A DNA stretch of 18,140 bases from JAZNOQ01 sp045589215 (lineage in GTDB: Bacteria > Bacillota > Clostridia > Oscillospirales > CAG-272), in assembly GCA_045589215.1 (NCBI GenBank), contig JAZNOQ010000053.1, positions 1-18,140 of the forward strand, in the 5' to 3' direction. Positions within the stretch are counted from its first letter, which is position 1; each line of letters opens with the position of its first letter. Below the pieces are notes generated by a model. It was given only the letters and a program-made list of their open reading frames with translations. It was not told where the DNA came from and ran no database searches. Positions 15,352 to 18,140 of the stretch are shown one piece after another. A program made the translations under genes and the position numbers.

Positions 15352-15424
15352 TTTTTTTCAAAAAGTTTACGCAGACCGTCAAAGATATTGCTTAACGGGT
15401 CGTCGAAGGGCGCCGACCCCTACC
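15352..15424. repeat. Palindromic element in the nth leader
   Basis: Starts with TTTTTTCAAAAAGTTT, shared with the dnaN-recF palindrome cluster (3914-3928), and includes the stem GGGTCG (15397-15402) and CGACCC (15414-15419), extended inward by CG/CG after one mismatch. CCCCTAC follows. Its look (a GTAGGGG edge on the minus strand with a palindrome behind) recalls short dispersed repeats of Clostridia genomes; that is from memory. Confidence 0.45.
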
Positions 15425-15448
15425 GAGTGGAAGAAGGAAGGAACGCAT

Positions 15449-16126
15449 ATGTCAAAAAATTCGCTTATCCCGAAAAAAAGAGCCGCGCTTGCGGTGGATA
15501 CGCTGAAGGAGCTTTATCCCGACGCCGAATGCTCGCTCGAATCGGGCGGAGATCCATGGCGTCTTCTCGTGATGGGCAGGCTATCGGCACAATGCACCGA
15601 CGCGCGGGTGAACATCGTCTGCCGTGAGCTGTTTTTGAAATATCCCGACTGTAACGCGATGGCGGATGCCGAGATCTCAGAGCTTGAGGAGGCGGTGAAG
15701 CCCTGCGGGCTCTATAAAACCAAGGCGGCATCCCTGAAGGCGGCATCCGCAATGGTGCGGGATGAATTTGGCGGGCGGATCCCCGACACGATGGAGGAGC
15801 TCCTTCGCCTTCCCGGGGTCGGACGAAAGATCGCAAACCTTCTCCTCGGAGACATTTACAAAAAGGGCGGGATCGTTGCGGATACGCACTGCATCCGCAT
15901 CTGTGGACGGCTCGGCTTCTATCCCGAGGAGAAGAAGGATCCGATCCTGACCGAGCGCGTGATGGAAAAGCTGATCCCCTTGTCCGAGCAGTCGGATTTC
16001 TGCCACCGCATCGTACATTTCGGCAGAGAGACCTGCACAGCGCGTGCGCCGAAGTGCGGGGATTGTCCGCTCCGAACGGCTTGTAAGCACGCAGAAAAGC
16101 AGAAGAGAAGCACCAAATCCGAATAA
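15449..16126 (+). CDS. nth: Endonuclease III (DNA glycosylase/AP lyase)
   Basis: Base-excision repair enzyme that removes oxidised pyrimidines and nicks the abasic site. 225 residues, normal length. The helix-hairpin-helix is LPGVGRKIANLLLGD (121-135) with catalytic Lys127. The catalytic Asp is Asp145 in VADTHCIRICGRLG. The 4Fe-4S loop is Cys196-X6-Cys203-X2-Cys206-X5-Cys212, the exact Nth spacing. LSAQCTDARVN replaces the more common SAQTTD. AAGGAAGG stands just before ATG 15449. It is read away from zapA from its own promoter. It is not clearly tied to the following SCIFF genes, which have their own promoter. MutY is unlikely on length. Confidence 0.95.
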   Translation: MSKNSLIPKKRAALAVDTLKELYPDAECSLESGGDPWRLLVMGRLSAQCTDARVNIVCRELFLKYPDCNAMADAEISELEEAVKPCGLYKTKAASLKAASAMVRDEFGGRIPDTMEELLRLPGVGRKIANLLLGDIYKKGGIVADTHCIRICGRLGFYPEEKKDPILTERVMEKLIPLSEQSDFCHRIVHFGRETCTARAPKCGDCPLRTACKHAEKQKRSTKSE

Positions 16127-16142
16127 AATACGGAAAAACCTC

Positions 16143-16171
16143 TTGACAAAACAGAAAAAGTGAATTATACT
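16143..16171 (+). promoter_or_regulatory. scfA: SCIFF operon promoter (sigma-A type)
   Basis: TTGACA (16143-16148), 17-base spacer, TATACT (16166-16171): five of six bases at -10 and a perfect -35. The SCIFF start follows 41 bases later. The strength fits a small, abundant precursor peptide. Confidence 0.8.
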
Positions 16172-16212
16172 ATACTCAGTAAAATCTCTTTTCAAAGAAA
16201 GGAAATACGGTT

Positions 16213-16365
16213 ATGAAGAGAATCCAGACCATCGACACCCGTGATCTCCGCGCATCTGCAGAGAACGGCGGCTGCGGCGAATGCCAGACCTCTTGCCAGT
16301 CCGCTTGCAAGACCTCCTGCGGTGTTGCAAATCAGGCTTGCGAGAAGTGCGCTGAGGAGAAGTAA
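16213..16365 (+). CDS. scfA: SCIFF ranthipeptide precursor (six-cysteine in forty-five)
   Basis: 50-residue RiPP precursor. The core CGECQTSCQSACKTSC (21-36) is the SCIFF hallmark. The N-terminal MKRIQTIDTRDLRASAENGG is the leader recognised by the maturase. Cysteines are at 21, 24, 28, 32, 36 and 43, the expected six, plus an extra one at 46 (QACEKCAEEK). In the studied homologue CteA the thioether links Cys32 to Thr37; here residue 37 is Gly, in the same register. GAAAGG lies about 10 bases before the ATG. It has its own strong promoter and is followed by a hairpin and then its maturase. The mature role of SCIFF peptides in Clostridia is still unknown. Confidence 0.95.
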   Translation: MKRIQTIDTRDLRASAENGGCGECQTSCQSACKTSCGVANQACEKCAEEK

Positions 16366-16395
16366 TTTCTCCTTCGGCTCACCGAAATAAAAATT

Positions 16396-16428
16396 GCCGC
16401 TGCGCTCATTCGGGCGGGCGGCGTTTTT
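16396..16428 (+). terminator. Hairpin terminator or attenuator between scfA and scfB
   Basis: GCCGC-TG-CGCTC-ATTC-GGGCG-G-GCGGC (16396-16422) forms a bulged 10-bp GC-rich stem, followed by TTTTT at 16424-16428. It lies 30 bases after scfA, so it likely ends most transcripts and lets some run into scfB, giving more precursor than enzyme. A small hairpin, TTCGG-CTCA-CCGAA (16373-16386), stands just before it. Confidence 0.75.
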
Positions 16429-16516
16429 GCTGTGAGGAATTGGGCGAGAGGGTGAAGTCGATTGACGACAAAAGTACCCTCAAAACAAACATAGAAAGGG
16501 ATTATAAGATCCGAAA

Positions 16517-17899
16517 ATGATACACAGTTATACGTTAAACGGCTACAATATCGTTCTTGACGTCTATTCGGGATCGATCCACGTGGTTGACGATCTCTCG
16601 AAGGAGGTCATCGAGTTGTACGAGACGAGGACACACGACGAGATCGTGAAGGCTTGCCTCGAAAAATTCAAGGACGTGCCCGAGATCTCGGAGAGCGAGA
16701 TCCGTGACACGATCGATGACGTCGAGGAGCTGAAGCGGAACGGCAAGCTGTTTTCCGAGGATGCATACGCAAGCCTCGCGGGAGATTTCAAGAACCGCAG
16801 TAACGTCGTAAAGGCACTCTGCCTGCACGTTGCGCATACCTGCAACCTGAACTGCGAATACTGCTTTGCAAGTCAGGGAAAATACAACGGTGACCGTGCG
16901 CTGATGTCCTTTGAAACGGGCAAGAGAGCACTTGATTTTCTTGTTGAAAATTCGGGCTCGCGCACGAACCTTGAGGTCGATTTCTTCGGCGGTGAGCCGC
17001 TGATGAATTTTGACGTTGTGAAGGAGCTTGTCGCCTATGCGCGATCGATCGAAAAGGAGAAGGGGAAGAATTTCCGCTTTACCCTCACGACGAACGGCGT
17101 GCTTGTCGACGACGACGTGATCGAATTTGCAAATAAGGAATGCCACAACGTCGTTCTGTCGCTCGACGGACGGAAGGAGGTCCACGACAGGCTTCGCAAG
17201 AACATTGCGGGCAAGGGAAGCTATGACGTGATCGTTCCGAAATTCAAGGAATTCGTGAAAAAGCGCGGCGACCGCGGATACTATATGCGCGGCACATATA
17301 CGCATTTTAATACCGATTTCTACAATGACATCATGCATATGGCGGATCTCGGCTTTACCGAGTTGTCGATGGAGCCCGTTGTTTGCGCGCCCGGGGACCC
17401 TTACGCGCTCACCGAGGAGGATCTGCCCGTGCTCTACGAGCAGTACGAAAAGCTTGCCCTCGAAATGATCCGCCGCGCAAAGGCGGGAAAGCCTCTCACG
17501 TTCTATCACTATATGATCGATCTCAGCGGCGGCCCCTGCATCTACAAGAGACTTGCGGGATGCGGCTCGGGCACCGAATACATGGCGGTTACGCCGTGGG
17601 GCGATCTCTACCCCTGCCATCAGTTCGTCGGAGATGAGAAGTATCTTCTCGGTGACATCTGGAAGGGCGTCACGAACACCGAGATCCAGGAGGAATTCCG
17701 CTCCTGCAACGCATATGCAAGACCTGACTGTAAGGATTGCTGGGCGCGGCTTTACTGCTCGGGCGGCTGTGCCGCGAACGCGTATCATGCGACGGGCTCG
17801 GTGAAGGGCATTTACGAGTACGGATGCCATCTCTTCAAGAAGCGTATGGAATGCGCGATCATGGTCAAGGTCGCTGAGGCGATGGGGAAAAAGGAGTAA
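16517..17899 (+). CDS. scfB: SCIFF peptide maturase, radical SAM/SPASM thioether-forming enzyme
   Basis: Radical SAM enzyme that crosslinks a SCIFF cysteine to a residue side chain. 460 residues, the usual length. An N-terminal RiPP-recognition-like domain (about 1-90) precedes the rSAM core with CX3CX2C at Cys109, Cys113 and Cys116 (CNLNCEYCFA), then FFGGEPLMNF (156-165) and TLTTNGVLV (189-197). The SPASM domain has Cys349, Cys367, then Cys405-X2-Cys408-X5-Cys414-X3-Cys418 and Cys437, the full seven-cysteine pattern for two auxiliary 4Fe-4S clusters. The AAAGGG ribosome site is 16 bases from the ATG, longer than normal, so translation may be weak. It is 151 bp after scfA and 3 bp before coaX. 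Confidence 0.96.
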   Translation: MIHSYTLNGYNIVLDVYSGSIHVVDDLSKEVIELYETRTHDEIVKACLEKFKDVPEISESEIRDTIDDVEELKRNGKLFSEDAYASLAGDFKNRSNVVKALCLHVAHTCNLNCEYCFASQGKYNGDRALMSFETGKRALDFLVENSGSRTNLEVDFFGGEPLMNFDVVKELVAYARSIEKEKGKNFRFTLTTNGVLVDDDVIEFANKECHNVVLSLDGRKEVHDRLRKNIAGKGSYDVIVPKFKEFVKKRGDRGYYMRGTYTHFNTDFYNDIMHMADLGFTELSMEPVVCAPGDPYALTEEDLPVLYEQYEKLALEMIRRAKAGKPLTFYHYMIDLSGGPCIYKRLAGCGSGTEYMAVTPWGDLYPCHQFVGDEKYLLGDIWKGVTNTEIQEEFRSCNAYARPDCKDCWARLYCSGGCAANAYHATGSVKGIYEYGCHLFKKRMECAIMVKVAEAMGKKE

Positions 17900-17902
17900 C
17901 GA

Positions 17903-18140
17903 ATGCTTCTTGCGATAGATCTTGGAAACACGAACATCCACGTCGGTCTGTTCTGTGACGGAGAAAGTCTTCCGAAGCACGAATTCGGCATCGGAACGGA
18001 CGAGCGGCGATCTGCCGACGAATACGCATTGACGCTGTCGGCACTGATCGAACGGTGCGGATGCAACATCGCACAGATCGACGGCGTGATCGTTGCGTCG
18101 GTCGTTCCGACGATGACGGGGAAGGTGCTGTCTGCCGTAA
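17903..18140 (+). CDS. coaX: Type III pantothenate kinase, N-terminal 79 residues (cut by window end)
   Basis: First enzyme of coenzyme A synthesis, phosphorylating pantothenate. The start MLLAIDLGNTNIHVGLF carries the ASKHA-type phosphate-1 motif DLGNTN, and VIVASVVPTMT (about 63-73) is the next conserved block. AAGGAG lies 6 bases before ATG 17903, overlapping the end of scfB, whose stop is 3 bp upstream. The two genes should be cotranscribed and probably coupled. No sign of a broken frame up to the window edge. Confidence 0.93.
   Translation, partial: MLLAIDLGNTNIHVGLFCDGESLPKHEFGIGTDERRSADEYALTLSALIERCGCNIAQIDGVIVASVVPTMTGKVLSAV

Larger units (their letters stand above)
15227..15448. other. 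Divergent zapA / nth regulatory region
   Basis: 222 bp with no gene. It holds a good plus-strand promoter (15265-15293), a direct repeat around that promoter, two TATAAT hexamers on the minus strand at 15295-15300 and 15310-15315 with poor -35 partners (possible zapA promoters), and a palindrome at 15397-15419 in the nth leader. Confidence 0.6.

Noticed and set aside
16535..17980. 481-codon minus-strand frame
   Set aside because: Antisense of scfB and the coaX start, both unmistakable; no family resemblance.

Overview
The window is a chromosomal replication-origin region, most likely from an uncultured member of Clostridia (Bacillota), perhaps near Oscillospirales or Christensenellales. Three things point there: the dnaA-dnaN-recF-remB-gyrB-gyrA order, a SCIFF peptide with its radical-SAM maturase (a near-universal Clostridia marker), and AAGGA/GGAG-type ribosome binding sites with standard code. 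The finer placement is inference. No tRNA, rRNA, CRISPR array, insertion sequence or phage gene was seen.

Left part (1-5116, minus strand): the start of gyrA (its 3' end lies off the window), then gyrB, remB (DUF370), recF and dnaN, all transcribed leftward. recF and remB overlap as TGATG. A 178-bp cluster of five nested palindromes separates dnaN from recF, where many Firmicutes carry a small S4-domain gene. Region 5117-5874 has no gene. It is the probable oriC: about eight DnaA boxes, a perfect 14-bp-arm dyad at 5741-5771 and an AT-rich stretch next to the end of dnaA. dnaA (5875-7383, minus) is read toward this origin from a good extended -10 promoter at 7440-7468.

Middle (7384-10323): a divergent promoter region, then a Cu(I)-exporting P1B-type ATPase (copA). 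Its last 74 codons are a CopZ-like HMA domain preceded by an in-frame Shine-Dalgarno and ATG, so the same ORF may also make a free copper chaperone. A strong bidirectional terminator follows.

Right part, minus strand (10347-15226): an apparent operon read leftward of zapA (cell division), a U32 peptidase-family protein (RlhA-like, rRNA hydroxylation family), a CobW/COG0523 GTPase with a His/Cys-rich metal-binding insert built from 84-bp tandem repeats, and a second CobW-like GTPase fused to a TIGR03943/YcgQ-type C-terminal domain. The two GTPases look like a metal-handling (probably zinc) pair.

Right part, plus strand (15265-18140): nth (endonuclease III) from its own promoter, then a promoter, the 50-residue SCIFF ranthipeptide precursor (scfA), a hairpin terminator or attenuator, the SCIFF maturase (scfB), and the start of coaX (type III pantothenate kinase), 3 bp behind scfB and cut by the window end. 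The points most worth a second look are the SCIFF variant (Gly where the known Thr acceptor should be, plus a seventh cysteine), the CopA/CopZ nested gene, the paired GTPases, and the palindrome clusters.
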